Translations under genes and position numbers: made by a program | The notes under the pieces: generated by a model | Told to the model about the DNA's origin: nothing | The model's database searches: none | What the model saw: the letters and a program-made list of their open reading frames with translations, nothing else | Shown here: positions 50,617 through 59,113 of the stretch, in pieces | Layout: the number at the start of each line of letters is the position of its first letter | Numbering within the stretch: the first letter of the stretch is position 1 | NCBI RefSeq assembly: GCF_013522705.1 | Contig: NZ_JAAMRE010000021.1 | Coordinates: forward strand, 44,181 to 108,180 | Direction: 5' to 3' | Origin: Pseudomonas lurida | GTDB lineage: Bacteria; Pseudomonadota; Gammaproteobacteria; Pseudomonadales; Pseudomonadaceae | Length of the DNA stretch: 64,000 nt

Positions 50617-51765
50617 ATGAAGCCGCGTTTCAAGGTTTTGCAGTTACAGCCGGACTACAACGTCAAGACCCATGACTTCGCCGACCTGGGTGAGCAGATC
50701 GTCAAATCGCTGCCGGTTGAGCGTTTCGAGGTGACATCCGGCTTTCTCAGCGGGCGCCCGCTGCCCGGCCAACCCCTCAGCGTCGCCGAGCACTCACATT
50801 ATTTCGAGCTGCCGGAAAAGTCCCTCAAGGGTATTCGCTTTGGCGCCATGTGGCAGATCTACAAGTACTGCCGCGAGCAGAAATTCGATGTGGTCATCTG
50901 TAACCGCTTTAAATCGGTGAACATGATGCTATCGCTCAACCGCTGGTTGAAGATCCCGCTGTGTATCGGCATCTCCCATGGTTTTGGCGAATACGCGCGC
51001 GGTTATCGTCGACGTCAGACTCGGCGCTGGGTCAGCCCGGCCTGGCGCTTTGTCGGTGTGTCGGAGGCGGTGAAGGACTACCTGGTCGGCCTCGACTGCG
51101 GGTTCACGCGGGAAAACACCACCTACGTGACCAACGCCATCGACATTCCTCAGGCAGAAGCGTTGCAGTTGTCCCGCGAGGACGCCCGCAAGGCCTTGGG
51201 CCTGCCAATGGATGCGCGGATGATCGGCGCATTGGGCCGCCTGGTGCCGATCAAAGGCCACACCCATTTGCTGCAAGCGTTCGCCACGCTCAAGGACAAA
51301 TACCCTCAAGCGCAGGTCGGAATCATCGGCTCCGGTCGTGCCGAAGCCGATCTGCGTGCGGACATCGAGCGCCTGGGGCTGACCGGCCGCGCGCACTTGC
51401 TGGGCTTTCGCGAAGACGGCATGAAATACGTGCGCGGCTTCGACATCTGGACCATGCCATCGCTGTTCGAAGGCCTGGGCCTGGCGCTGCTGGAAGGCAT
51501 GAGCGGCCATTTGCCGGTGATTGCCTCCAATGGCCCTGCGATGCTGCCCCTGGTACAGGGCGCGGGTGGCCTGTCCCATGACCCCGGCAATGTCGAACAG
51601 TTGGCCGCGGCCCTGGATACCTATCTGGCGCTGAGCGATGAGCAGTTGCGTGCCAAGGGTGAAGAGGTGTTCCGCTATCTGCAAGCCAACCACACGCTTG
51701 ATGAATTCAAGCACAAGTACCTGACTCTGATTGAAACCGGTTTGCGTGAAGTAGGTAGAGCATGA
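50617..51765 (+). CDS. ssg: GT4 glycosyltransferase of the LPS core (Ssg-like)
   Basis: The 382-residue GT4 enzyme resembles PAO1 Ssg (PA5001), which affects LPS, exopolysaccharide and phage sensitivity. The N-terminal lobe begins VLQLQPDYNVKTHDFADLGEQIV and contains CIGISHGFGEYARGYRRRQT. The C-terminal Rossmann lobe has IGALGRLVPIKGHTHLLQAFATL and MPSLFEGLGLALLEGMSGHLPVIASN, with the E-x7-E nucleotide-sugar motif. ATG 50617 follows a GGAGAG Shine-Dalgarno. It overlaps the next gene by four bases. The donor and linkage are not known from sequence. Confidence 0.82.
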   Translation: MKPRFKVLQLQPDYNVKTHDFADLGEQIVKSLPVERFEVTSGFLSGRPLPGQPLSVAEHSHYFELPEKSLKGIRFGAMWQIYKYCREQKFDVVICNRFKSVNMMLSLNRWLKIPLCIGISHGFGEYARGYRRRQTRRWVSPAWRFVGVSEAVKDYLVGLDCGFTRENTTYVTNAIDIPQAEALQLSREDARKALGLPMDARMIGALGRLVPIKGHTHLLQAFATLKDKYPQAQVGIIGSGRAEADLRADIERLGLTGRAHLLGFREDGMKYVRGFDIWTMPSLFEGLGLALLEGMSGHLPVIASNGPAMLPLVQGAGGLSHDPGNVEQLAAALDTYLALSDEQLRAKGEEVFRYLQANHTLDEFKHKYLTLIETGLREVGRA

Positions 51766-52643
51766 ATCAGCCACAACCCCTGGTCTCGGTGATCATCGCG
51801 TCCTACAACCACGGCCGGTATATCGAAGAAAGCATTCTCAGCGTACTGGGGCAAACGTACCCCAATATCGAATTACTGGTGGTGGACGACGGCTCCAAGG
51901 ATGACAGCGTCGAGCGTATCCGGCGTTTGCAGGCCGAGCACGGTTTTGACTTTCAGGTGCAACAGAATCAGGGGCTCAGTGCCACCCTCAATGGTGCGAT
52001 CGCGCGCGCGAAAGGGAGCCTGATCGCACCGTTCGGTTCGGATGACATCATGCTGCCCGATCGTATCGCGACCCAGGTAGCGTACATGGAGGGCAAGCCA
52101 ACGGTGGGGATGTGCGCCGGCAACATCGAGCTGATCGACGGCGACGGTAATCTGCACCCTGAGAAGAAACAACGTCGCGACGTGCCATTTCGCCGTCTCG
52201 ACTTCGATGACATCTTCATGGATCGCAAGCCTTTCCCACCGGCGCCGACCATGCTGATTCGCCGTGAAGTGCTGGAGCAGGTCGGAGGTTTTGACCCGCA
52301 GATTCCTCTGGAAGACCTGCTGATCCAATTGAAAATCACAGCGGCGGGCTACACCATCGACGCCCTCGACCAAGTGATGGCGCGCTATCGGCAGCACGCG
52401 AGCAATACCTACAAAAACCACCGCTACATGATTCAGAACATTCTCAAGACCTATGCCAAGTTCAGCGAACACCCGGCCTATGACGCGGTGCGCTACAACT
52501 TCCTGAACTCGATGTTCCTCAAGACAGCCGACCGTGATCGGCCACTGGCGAAGGAAATCCTCAGGCAGATCCCGCTGAAGTTCTGGGGGCGCAAGACTTT
52601 GCGCGGCCTGGTGAGGTTGTATCTGCTGCCGCTCAAGCACTGA
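51762..52643 (+). CDS. wapR: GT2 rhamnosyltransferase-like (WapR position)
   Basis: This 293-residue GT-A enzyme starts with the GT2 signature PLVSVIIASYNHGRYIEESILSVLGQTYPNIELLVVDDGSKDDSVERI. The donor-binding aspartate motif is SDD (GSDDIMLPDRIA) and the EDLLI segment follows (about residue 185). In PAO1 the GT2 gene at this position is wapR, the alpha-1,3-rhamnosyltransferase that makes the attachment-ready core glycoform for O-antigen ligation; that role is inferred here from the position and the adjoining ligase gene. It overlaps ssg by four bases and converges on waaL. Confidence 0.72.
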   Translation: MNQPQPLVSVIIASYNHGRYIEESILSVLGQTYPNIELLVVDDGSKDDSVERIRRLQAEHGFDFQVQQNQGLSATLNGAIARAKGSLIAPFGSDDIMLPDRIATQVAYMEGKPTVGMCAGNIELIDGDGNLHPEKKQRRDVPFRRLDFDDIFMDRKPFPPAPTMLIRREVLEQVGGFDPQIPLEDLLIQLKITAAGYTIDALDQVMARYRQHASNTYKNHRYMIQNILKTYAKFSEHPAYDAVRYNFLNSMFLKTADRDRPLAKEILRQIPLKFWGRKTLRGLVRLYLLPLKH

Positions 52644-52657
52644 GCGGGCAGGCGGTG

Positions 52658-52695
52658 AAAAAGGCGACTATCAGCAGTGATAGTCGCCTTTTTTA
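52658..52695. terminator. Bidirectional terminator between wapR and waaL
   Basis: AAGGCGACTATCA and TGATAGTCGCCTT form a perfect 13-bp stem with a GCAG loop, with A-runs on the left and T-runs on the right. It can end transcription from both convergent genes. Confidence 0.93.
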
Positions 52696-54561
52696 TCAGG
52701 TGGCGGGATGGGCCAGCGCCAGGACCTGCTCGCGGATCTTATTGGTGGCGCCCTGGCTGGCAATGCAGGCATAACCTTTGGCCAACTGTTCGAAGTGGGT
52801 CTCGAACAACCAGGCGCGATCCTGCGGGTAGCGCTGCATATGGCGCAGGTTGCGTTGGCGCAAGGTGTTGCGCAGCGGCGACGGAAAGATGCGCAGGTCG
52901 GCGATATCAATCAGGCCGAACTCGCCGTCATCCATCAGCAGCACATTGCCCAGGTGCAGCGACCGGAAGTACACACCGCGTTCATGCAGCTGGGCCATGA
53001 ACTGGCCAAAGCGTTCGATCAGGGACTCGCGCAGGCTGCTGTCCAGGCTTTGCAGGGCCTGGCGCAGGGTCAGGCCAGGCAGCGGCGAGTAAACGACCGC
53101 GCTGCTGCCATCACGCATTCCATACAGGGCAAGGATCTGCGGCGTGGGGATACCCAGGGTGCGCAGGCGCTCGGCGTTGTTCGCAAATCGTTCAGAGTAG
53201 GGGTTGAAGCTGCCCGAGGTGTACCAGCGGCGCGGGCGGAAAACCTTGAGGAAGCGCCCGTCGGACAACCGCAGCACTTTCGGGCCCAGGCCATCGGCTT
53301 CTATGACATGGGCATCGCTGCACAGTTGCTCGAACGCTTCTGGCTTGAGCGGCTGAGCCGACCTGTCCAGCACGCTGCGACGACGTTGGGCGATGCTCAG
53401 GCCGGCGATGATTGCCAATGGAATCCACAACAGGAACCAGTGCTCCTTGGGGCGCGACAAAATCCCACCGCCTTCGGTCAGGCCGGCGCCGATGCCGTAG
53501 GCGAGCAGCGATGACGCCAGGATGAACAGCGGCTGCGCCCGTTCCTTGAGACTCTTGTACAGGCCCCAGCCGAGCATGAAGATCCAGGGGATAAAGCCGA
53601 TGATGCCCACGTAATACAGCACGCCCAAGGCAAAGCTGTGGGGCTCGCGCAGTTGATAACCGTCGGCCAGTGTCAGGTACAGCTCGGAGTCGTAGCTGTG
53701 GCCGATCCAGGGATGTTCGGCGATGAGCTTGAGCGACATGTCCCACAGCACAAGGCGGAATGAGCTGCCACGGGTGGTGATGATCTCGGGGTAGAACAGC
53801 AGCGCCGCAGCGCCAGCGAGCAGTGCGATGATCAACAGCGCAGCGCGGCGGTTACGGCTGATGAAGATTATCCAGAGGATGCTCAGGGTCAACGCCACCA
53901 TGGGTGTGCGTGAGCCCGTGGCGATGACCGCGGCGGTCATGATCGCCAGGGCGGGCACGCTGAACCACAGCACGTGCAGGCGTTGGGTGGTAACGCAGAC
54001 ATATAGCCAGTAAACGCAGAAAAACCCGAATACGTGGGAGCTGAGCAATGGGTTGTCGAGAGCGCCGCGCCCGCCGATCATGCGCATCCCGGGCTCGTAG
54101 GCCTGGATGAATACCACCAGGTTGCATGCGCACACCACCAATGCGATCACCGCCGCACTGAAGAAAATCGGCTTGAACAGTTCATGGCGGTAATGCAGCA
54201 ATAACCCGCAACCGGCGAACAGCATGAACGTGTGCAGGGGGCGCTTGAACAAGTCGGTGTCGGGATGGTGCTCCGGGCTCCAAAGCAGACTGATCAGCGC
54301 CCAGGCGGAAAACAGCAGAAACGCGATCGCCAGCGGCTCGCGCAACAGCTCCTTGATTTCCCTGGGGCGCAGGCACAGCAGCAGCAAGGTCGGCGCGCTG
54401 AAAAGACCGTAGTAGAACTTGTGCAGCACATTGCGGTTGGTCACAAAGAACAGCGCACTCAGAAGCAACAACAAGCCTATGGGCAGAAGCCAGAGGACCA
54501 GGAAGTCGAAGACGCGATTTTTGCCATAACTGAGGCGATTGGAGTGCATATAAAAAGCCAT
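52696..54561 (-). CDS. waaL: O-antigen ligase WaaL fused to a C-terminal kinase-fold domain
   Basis: This 621-residue protein joins two parts. Residues 1-395 are an O-antigen ligase with about 12 transmembrane helices and a large periplasmic loop that has the key His of the family (EPHSFAL, H308). It would join O-antigen from undecaprenyl-PP to lipid A-core in the periplasm. Residues 400-621 are a cytoplasmic InaA-like kinase fold: K439 (FLKVF), N539 and D552 (LIDIAD) are present, but the catalytic loop reads Phe-Arg-Ser (532-534) where a kinase has His-Arg-Asp. In PAO1 as I recall, PA4999 (waaL) and PA4998 (kinase-like) are separate genes. RefSeq-style names call this layout bifunctional ligase/aminoglycoside phosphotransferase. 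Confidence 0.88.
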   Translation of the reverse strand: MAFYMHSNRLSYGKNRVFDFLVLWLLPIGLLLLLSALFFVTNRNVLHKFYYGLFSAPTLLLLCLRPREIKELLREPLAIAFLLFSAWALISLLWSPEHHPDTDLFKRPLHTFMLFAGCGLLLHYRHELFKPIFFSAAVIALVVCACNLVVFIQAYEPGMRMIGGRGALDNPLLSSHVFGFFCVYWLYVCVTTQRLHVLWFSVPALAIMTAAVIATGSRTPMVALTLSILWIIFISRNRRAALLIIALLAGAAALLFYPEIITTRGSSFRLVLWDMSLKLIAEHPWIGHSYDSELYLTLADGYQLREPHSFALGVLYYVGIIGFIPWIFMLGWGLYKSLKERAQPLFILASSLLAYGIGAGLTEGGGILSRPKEHWFLLWIPLAIIAGLSIAQRRRSVLDRSAQPLKPEAFEQLCSDAHVIEADGLGPKVLRLSDGRFLKVFRPRRWYTSGSFNPYSERFANNAERLRTLGIPTPQILALYGMRDGSSAVVYSPLPGLTLRQALQSLDSSLRESLIERFGQFMAQLHERGVYFRSLHLGNVLLMDDGEFGLIDIADLRIFPSPLRNTLRQRNLRHMQRYPQDRAWLFETHFEQLAKGYACIASQGATNKIREQVLALAHPAT

Positions 54562-54600
54562 TCCAGAAAGAGAAAGCCGACCATCTTAAGGTAGTGGCAT

Positions 54601-54606
54601 TATAAT
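54601..54606 (+). promoter_or_regulatory. Consensus -10 element for msbA
   Basis: TATAAT on the plus strand lies 101 bases before the msbA ATG. The -35 at 17 bases spacing is weak, so the assignment rests on the perfect -10. Confidence 0.5.
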
Positions 54607-54706
54607 GTCGCTGGTTGTGGCCAGCCCGGCATTGGGTCATGCCGGGTGCAAGTACAACAGAGAAGCTGTGCTAAAGTCAGCCTCCTTTTTTAAAACGCCG
54701 CGTGAT

Positions 54707-56512
54707 ATGACCGATTCCAGTCCGAGCGCAAGCCCTTCGAGCTTGAAAATATACTTCCGTCTGCTCAGTTATGTGAGGCCCTACGCGGGCTTGTTCGCGC
54801 TGAGTATCCTCGGATTTCTGATTTTCGCGTCGACCCAGCCGATGCTGGGTTACATCCTCAAATACTTTGTCGACGGCCTGTCCAACCCTGAGGCCGTGCT
54901 TTTCCCCAGCGTGCCGTACCTGCGCGACCTGCAGTTGCTGCAAGCCGTGCCCTTGCTGATCATCCTGATCGCCGCCTGGCAGGGCCTGGGTTCGTTCCTG
55001 GGCAACTACCTGCTGGCCAAGGTCTCCCTGGGCCTGGTCCACGACCTGCGCGTGCAGTTGTTCAATAACCTGCTGACGCTGCCCAACCGCTATTTCGACA
55101 ATCACAATTCCGGGCATCTGATTTCACGTATCACCTTCAACGTGACCATGGTCACTGGCGCTGCGACCGATGCGATCAAGGTTGTGATCCGTGAAGGCAT
55201 GACGGTGATCTTCCTGTTTGCCTCGCTGCTGTTCATGAACTGGCGCCTGACGCTGGTGATGATCGCCATCCTGCCGTTGATTGCGGTGATGGTCAGCACG
55301 GCGAGCAAGAAATTTCGCAAGCAGAGCAAGAAGATTCAGGTGGCGATGGGCGATGTGACTCACGTGGCTTCGGAAACCATCCAGGGCTACCGCGTGGTGC
55401 GCAGCTTCGGCGGCGAAGTGTATGAAGAAAAACGCTTCCTCAAGGCCAGCCAGAGCAACACCAACAAACAGTTGCGCATGACACGCACCGGGGCAATCTA
55501 CACGCCGGCGCTGCAACTGGTGATCTACACCGCGATGGCGGTGCTGATGTTCCTGGTCCTCTATCTTCGTGGCGATGCATCGGCCGGTGACATGGTGGCC
55601 TACATCACGCTGGCCGGTCTGTTGCCCAAGCCGATCCGCCAGCTCTCGGAAGTCAGCTCGACGATCCAGAAGGGTGTAGCGGGCGCCGAAAGCATTTTCG
55701 AACAGCTGGACGAAGAGGTCGAAATCGACCACGGCACGATCGAGCGCGACAAGGTCAGCGGGCGCCTCGACGTGCGCAACCTGAACTTCACCTACCCAGG
55801 CACCGAACGCCATGTGCTCAAGGACATCAGCTTTACCGCCGAGCCTGGGCAGATGATCGCGCTGGTGGGGCGCTCGGGCAGCGGCAAGTCGACCCTGGCC
55901 AGTCTGATCCCGCGTTTCTATCACCATGAAAGTGGCGAAATCCTGCTCGACGGTATCGAGATTGAACACTACAAGCTGCTCAACCTGCGCAAGCATATTG
56001 CCCAGGTGACCCAGCACGTGACGTTGTTCAGCGATACCGTGACCAACAACATCGCCTACGGCGACCTGGCCGGCGCCCCCCGCGCGGACGTCGAAGCCGC
56101 CGCGGCGGACGCCAACGCCAAGGACTTCATCGATCAGTTGCCCAAGGGTTTCGATACCCAGGTCGGCGAAAACGGTGTGCTGTTGTCCGGCGGCCAGCGC
56201 CAACGCCTGGCGATTGCCCGCGCGCTGCTCAAGAATGCGCCGTTGCTGATCCTTGACGAGGCCACCTCGGCGTTGGATACCGAGTCCGAGCGTCACATTC
56301 AGGCGGCGCTGGACAAGGTCATGCAGGGCCGCACCACCCTGGTGATCGCGCATCGCTTGTCCACCATCGAAAAGGCCGACCTGATCCTGGTGATGGACGA
56401 CGGCCGGATTGTCGAGCGCGGTACGCACAGCGAACTCCTGGCACAGAACGGCTACTACGCCCGCCTGCATGCCATGGGCCTGGATGCACCGATTGCCGCC
56501 GACATTACCTGA
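54707..56512 (+). CDS. msbA: Lipid A-core flippase MsbA
   Basis: The 601-residue ABC half-transporter flips lipid A-core across the inner membrane before O-antigen ligation. Six transmembrane helices fill residues 20-330. The nucleotide-binding domain has Walker A GRSGSGKST (about 387-395), signature LSGGQRQRLA, Walker B LLILDEATSALD and the His of IAHRLST. I choose ATG 54707 (MTDSSPSASPSSLKIYFRLLSYVRPY); the longer open frame to 54605 is not conserved. It follows the convergent-to-divergent break with waaL and precedes hldE after an intergenic hairpin. Confidence 0.95.
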   Translation: MTDSSPSASPSSLKIYFRLLSYVRPYAGLFALSILGFLIFASTQPMLGYILKYFVDGLSNPEAVLFPSVPYLRDLQLLQAVPLLIILIAAWQGLGSFLGNYLLAKVSLGLVHDLRVQLFNNLLTLPNRYFDNHNSGHLISRITFNVTMVTGAATDAIKVVIREGMTVIFLFASLLFMNWRLTLVMIAILPLIAVMVSTASKKFRKQSKKIQVAMGDVTHVASETIQGYRVVRSFGGEVYEEKRFLKASQSNTNKQLRMTRTGAIYTPALQLVIYTAMAVLMFLVLYLRGDASAGDMVAYITLAGLLPKPIRQLSEVSSTIQKGVAGAESIFEQLDEEVEIDHGTIERDKVSGRLDVRNLNFTYPGTERHVLKDISFTAEPGQMIALVGRSGSGKSTLASLIPRFYHHESGEILLDGIEIEHYKLLNLRKHIAQVTQHVTLFSDTVTNNIAYGDLAGAPRADVEAAAADANAKDFIDQLPKGFDTQVGENGVLLSGGQRQRLAIARALLKNAPLLILDEATSALDTESERHIQAALDKVMQGRTTLVIAHRLSTIEKADLILVMDDGRIVERGTHSELLAQNGYYARLHAMGLDAPIAADIT

Positions 56513-56518
56513 ACCTTG

Positions 56519-56545
56519 TGTGGGAGCCGGCGACCGGCTCCCACA
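56519..56545. repeat. REP-type hairpin between msbA and hldE
   Basis: TGTGGGAGCCGG (56519-56530) and CCGGCTCCCACA (56534-56545) form a 12-bp perfect stem with a CGA loop. This is the compact GTGGGAG single-REP form common in P. fluorescens. Confidence 0.85.
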
Positions 56546-56623
56546 TTGCAAAACCCTCCCGCAAACCTCCTGTAACCCTGTGCTAATATCGCGCCCCTGT
56601 TCATTTTGTATGTGGGTTGCTCC

Positions 56624-58048
56624 ATGAAGTTGTCCATGCCGCGATTCGATCAAGCCCCCGTCTTGGTGGTCGGCGATGTCATGCTCGACCGTTACTGGCA
56701 TGGTGGTACCTCACGGATTTCCCCTGAGGCGCCGGTGCCGGTCGTCAAGGTCGAGCAAATCGAAGACCGCCCGGGCGGCGCTGCCAACGTCGCCCTCAAT
56801 ATCGCCGCGCTCGGCGCGCCGGCCTCCCTGGTCGGCGTGACCGGCGACGACGAAGCCGCCGACAGCCTGGTCAACAGCCTGCGCGGCGCCGGCGTGCGCG
56901 CGTTGTTTCAGCGCATCGCCCATCAGCCCACCATCGTCAAATTGCGAGTGATGAGTCGTCATCAGCAATTGCTGCGGATCGATTTCGAAGAACCCTTCGC
57001 CACCGATGCACTGGCTCTCAGCGACCAGGTCGACGAGTTGCTTGAAGGCATCAAGGTGTTGGTGCTGTCCGACTACGGCAAAGGTGCATTGAAGAACCAT
57101 CAGATGCTGATCCAGGCCGCGAAGGCCAGGGGCATTCCGGTGCTGGCCGATCCCAAGGGCAAGGACTTCTCGATTTACCGGGGCGCCAGCCTGATCACGC
57201 CGAACCTCAGCGAGTTCGAAACCATCGTCGGCGGTTGCGCCGATGAGCACGAACTGGTCAGCAAAGGTGCGGCGCTGATGGCTGACCTGGACCTGGGCGC
57301 CTTGCTGGTCACCCGTGGCGAGCACGGCATGACGTTGTTGCGCCCCGGCCACCCGGCCATGCACCTGCCGGCGCGGGCCCGTGAAGTGTTCGATGTCACC
57401 GGCGCAGGCGATACCGTGATTTCCACATTGGCCGCCTCCATTGCTGCCGGCGAAGAGCTGCCGCACGCGGTGGCACTGGCCAACCTGGCGGCGGGCATCG
57501 TAGTCGGAAAATTGGGTACCGCTGCGATCAGTGCGCCTGAGTTGCGCCGCGCCATCCAGCGTTCCGAAGGCTCGGAACGTGGTGTGCTGAGCCTTGAGCA
57601 ATTGCTGCTGGCGATTGACGATGCCCGTGCCCATAACGAGAGCATCGTGTTCACCAACGGTTGCTTCGACATCCTGCATGCCGGCCACGTGACTTACCTG
57701 GAGCAGGCGCGCGCCCAAGGCGATCGCTTGATCGTCGCGGTCAACGACGATGCCTCGGTCAGCCGCCTCAAAGGCCCAGGCCGCCCGATCAACAGCGTCG
57801 ACCGGCGCATGGCGGTCCTGGCGGGTCTGGGCGCGGTGGACTGGGTCATCAGCTTTCCCGAGGGGACCCCGGAAAACCTGTTGGCCCAGGTCAAGCCGGA
57901 TGTGCTGGTCAAAGGCGGAGACTACTCGGTCGACCAGGTGGTAGGTGCCGATATCGTCAGCGCCTACGGCGGCACGGTCAAAGTGCTGGGCCTGGTCGAA
58001 AACAGCTCGACCACGGCGATTGTTGAAAAAATCCGCAACAATGAGTAA
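56624..58048 (+). CDS. hldE: Bifunctional heptose-7-P kinase/heptose-1-P adenylyltransferase HldE
   Basis: The 474-residue enzyme makes ADP-heptose for WaaC and WaaF. The N-terminal ribokinase-type kinase (about 1-315) has PGGAANVALN and the Gly-Ala-Gly-Asp active-site motif (DVTGAGDT). The C-terminal nucleotidyltransferase (about 340-474) has GCFDILHAGHVTYLEQAR with the H-x-G-H signature. ATG 56624 is used because the conserved MKLSMPRFDQAPVLVVGDVMLDRYW starts there; a frame to 56606 adds six non-conserved residues. A -10-like TAATAT lies about 40 bases upstream. Confidence 0.96.
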   Translation: MKLSMPRFDQAPVLVVGDVMLDRYWHGGTSRISPEAPVPVVKVEQIEDRPGGAANVALNIAALGAPASLVGVTGDDEAADSLVNSLRGAGVRALFQRIAHQPTIVKLRVMSRHQQLLRIDFEEPFATDALALSDQVDELLEGIKVLVLSDYGKGALKNHQMLIQAAKARGIPVLADPKGKDFSIYRGASLITPNLSEFETIVGGCADEHELVSKGAALMADLDLGALLVTRGEHGMTLLRPGHPAMHLPARAREVFDVTGAGDTVISTLAASIAAGEELPHAVALANLAAGIVVGKLGTAAISAPELRRAIQRSEGSERGVLSLEQLLLAIDDARAHNESIVFTNGCFDILHAGHVTYLEQARAQGDRLIVAVNDDASVSRLKGPGRPINSVDRRMAVLAGLGAVDWVISFPEGTPENLLAQVKPDVLVKGGDYSVDQVVGADIVSAYGGTVKVLGLVENSSTTAIVEKIRNNE

Positions 58049-58060
58049 CGCTGGTAAGCG

Positions 58061-58080
58061 GGCCTGATCGCTGTCAGGCC
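58061..58080. terminator. Hairpin between hldE and the convergent unknown gene
   Basis: GGCCTGA (58061-58067) and TCAGGCC (58074-58080) form a perfect 7-bp stem between two convergent genes. No T-run is present on either side, so it is a weak terminator candidate. Confidence 0.5.
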
Positions 58081-58104
58081 TGCTTGCCAGGGCTCACGCC
58101 TGGT

Positions 58105-59073
58105 TCAGGTGGCTCGTTTCTTCTTCGGCACGATCTTGCGCAGCATCTGCCGCGCTCGGCCGGTCAAGCGCTTCAATTTCGATTCTTTCTCAGGCTCAGC
58201 CAGCCCCTGTTGGCGCAGCCAGTCCTTCCAGCGAATCCGCTCTTCACGCACCACCCAGCCTTCCTGCTGGGCGAAGCTTTCCGCCAGGTACAGGCCCCGT
58301 GTGCTGGCCGGGTACAGCTGATCCTTCTTGACCGTATACAACTCGGCCAGTGGCTGGCCGTCCTTGAGCGGCATCAGGTACAGGTCCGGGCGCTGGCGAT
58401 CCAGGCGTGCCACCAACTGGTCGCCTTCCAGACGCTCGTCCACGTGGAACAGGCTCAAGGACTTGGCTTCCTTCGGAACTTCCAGGCGCAGGTCGTAAAT
58501 CAATTGCAGCGAGGCCGTCGGCAAATGCACGTAGGCTCGCGGCCGCTCGATCAACTGAGTGGTCGCGCAGCGTACCGGGCGCGCGGCGCCGGACAGCGGG
58601 CTGAGGCGAAACGGCAGGGCTTCGCGGTAATGCAGGGCGGTGGAGTAGGGTGCCGGCAGCCACGTCTCGTTGAAGCGCCCGCCGAGCCAGCCTTCGGGGG
58701 TCTCAAGCAGGCATTCCTCGGCGATTTCCTGAATGGCGGTGTGCAGCGGCAGGTTCAATTCGTGGGCGGGGACGTAGCCGGAAATCAGCTTGAGCACCAC
58801 GTCGCCACGGTCCTGGCGACGTTGGCGCACCAGCACCCAGTAATCACGGTTTTGCCAATGGAGGGTCAGTCGCACCGACACCCCGAGGTTGGCCAGTTCC
58901 ACGGCGAAGCGCTCGGCATCCGGCACTTCCACCGGTTTGCGCCGTTGCAGCGTCTGGGCGAAGTTGAGCGGCATGCCGACGCTCTGGTAGCTCAGACCTT
59001 CGGGTGTGGCTTCGACGTGAAGCGGCAGCGTCTTGAAGTTGCTGGGGTTTTTTCTTATGAGCGTGCGCGGCAT
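58105..59073 (-). CDS. Conserved protein of unknown function, often labelled metal ABC transporter ATPase
   Basis: This 322-residue protein has no recognisable ABC ATPase motif: no P-loop G-x4-GK[ST] and no LSGGQ. A segment around residues 126-145 (ELNLPLHTAIQEIAEECLLETP) resembles a Nudix box (xQE-x-x-EE pattern), with a two-residue spacing difference, so the call is tentative. The C-terminus is basic (KKKRAT) after EKESKLKRLTGRARQML. ATG 59073 is preceded by AAGGAG five bases upstream; the frame stays open much further upstream but without homology. It is at the position of the PAO1 gene PA4993 (from memory). Neighbours are LPS and redox genes. Confidence 0.75.
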   Translation of the reverse strand: MPRTLIRKNPSNFKTLPLHVEATPEGLSYQSVGMPLNFAQTLQRRKPVEVPDAERFAVELANLGVSVRLTLHWQNRDYWVLVRQRRQDRGDVVLKLISGYVPAHELNLPLHTAIQEIAEECLLETPEGWLGGRFNETWLPAPYSTALHYREALPFRLSPLSGAARPVRCATTQLIERPRAYVHLPTASLQLIYDLRLEVPKEAKSLSLFHVDERLEGDQLVARLDRQRPDLYLMPLKDGQPLAELYTVKKDQLYPASTRGLYLAESFAQQEGWVVREERIRWKDWLRQQGLAEPEKESKLKRLTGRARQMLRKIVPKKKRAT

Positions 59074-59113
59074 GTCGGCTCCTTCTTGCGACGGCGTCGC
59101 CGCGTCGGCGGCA

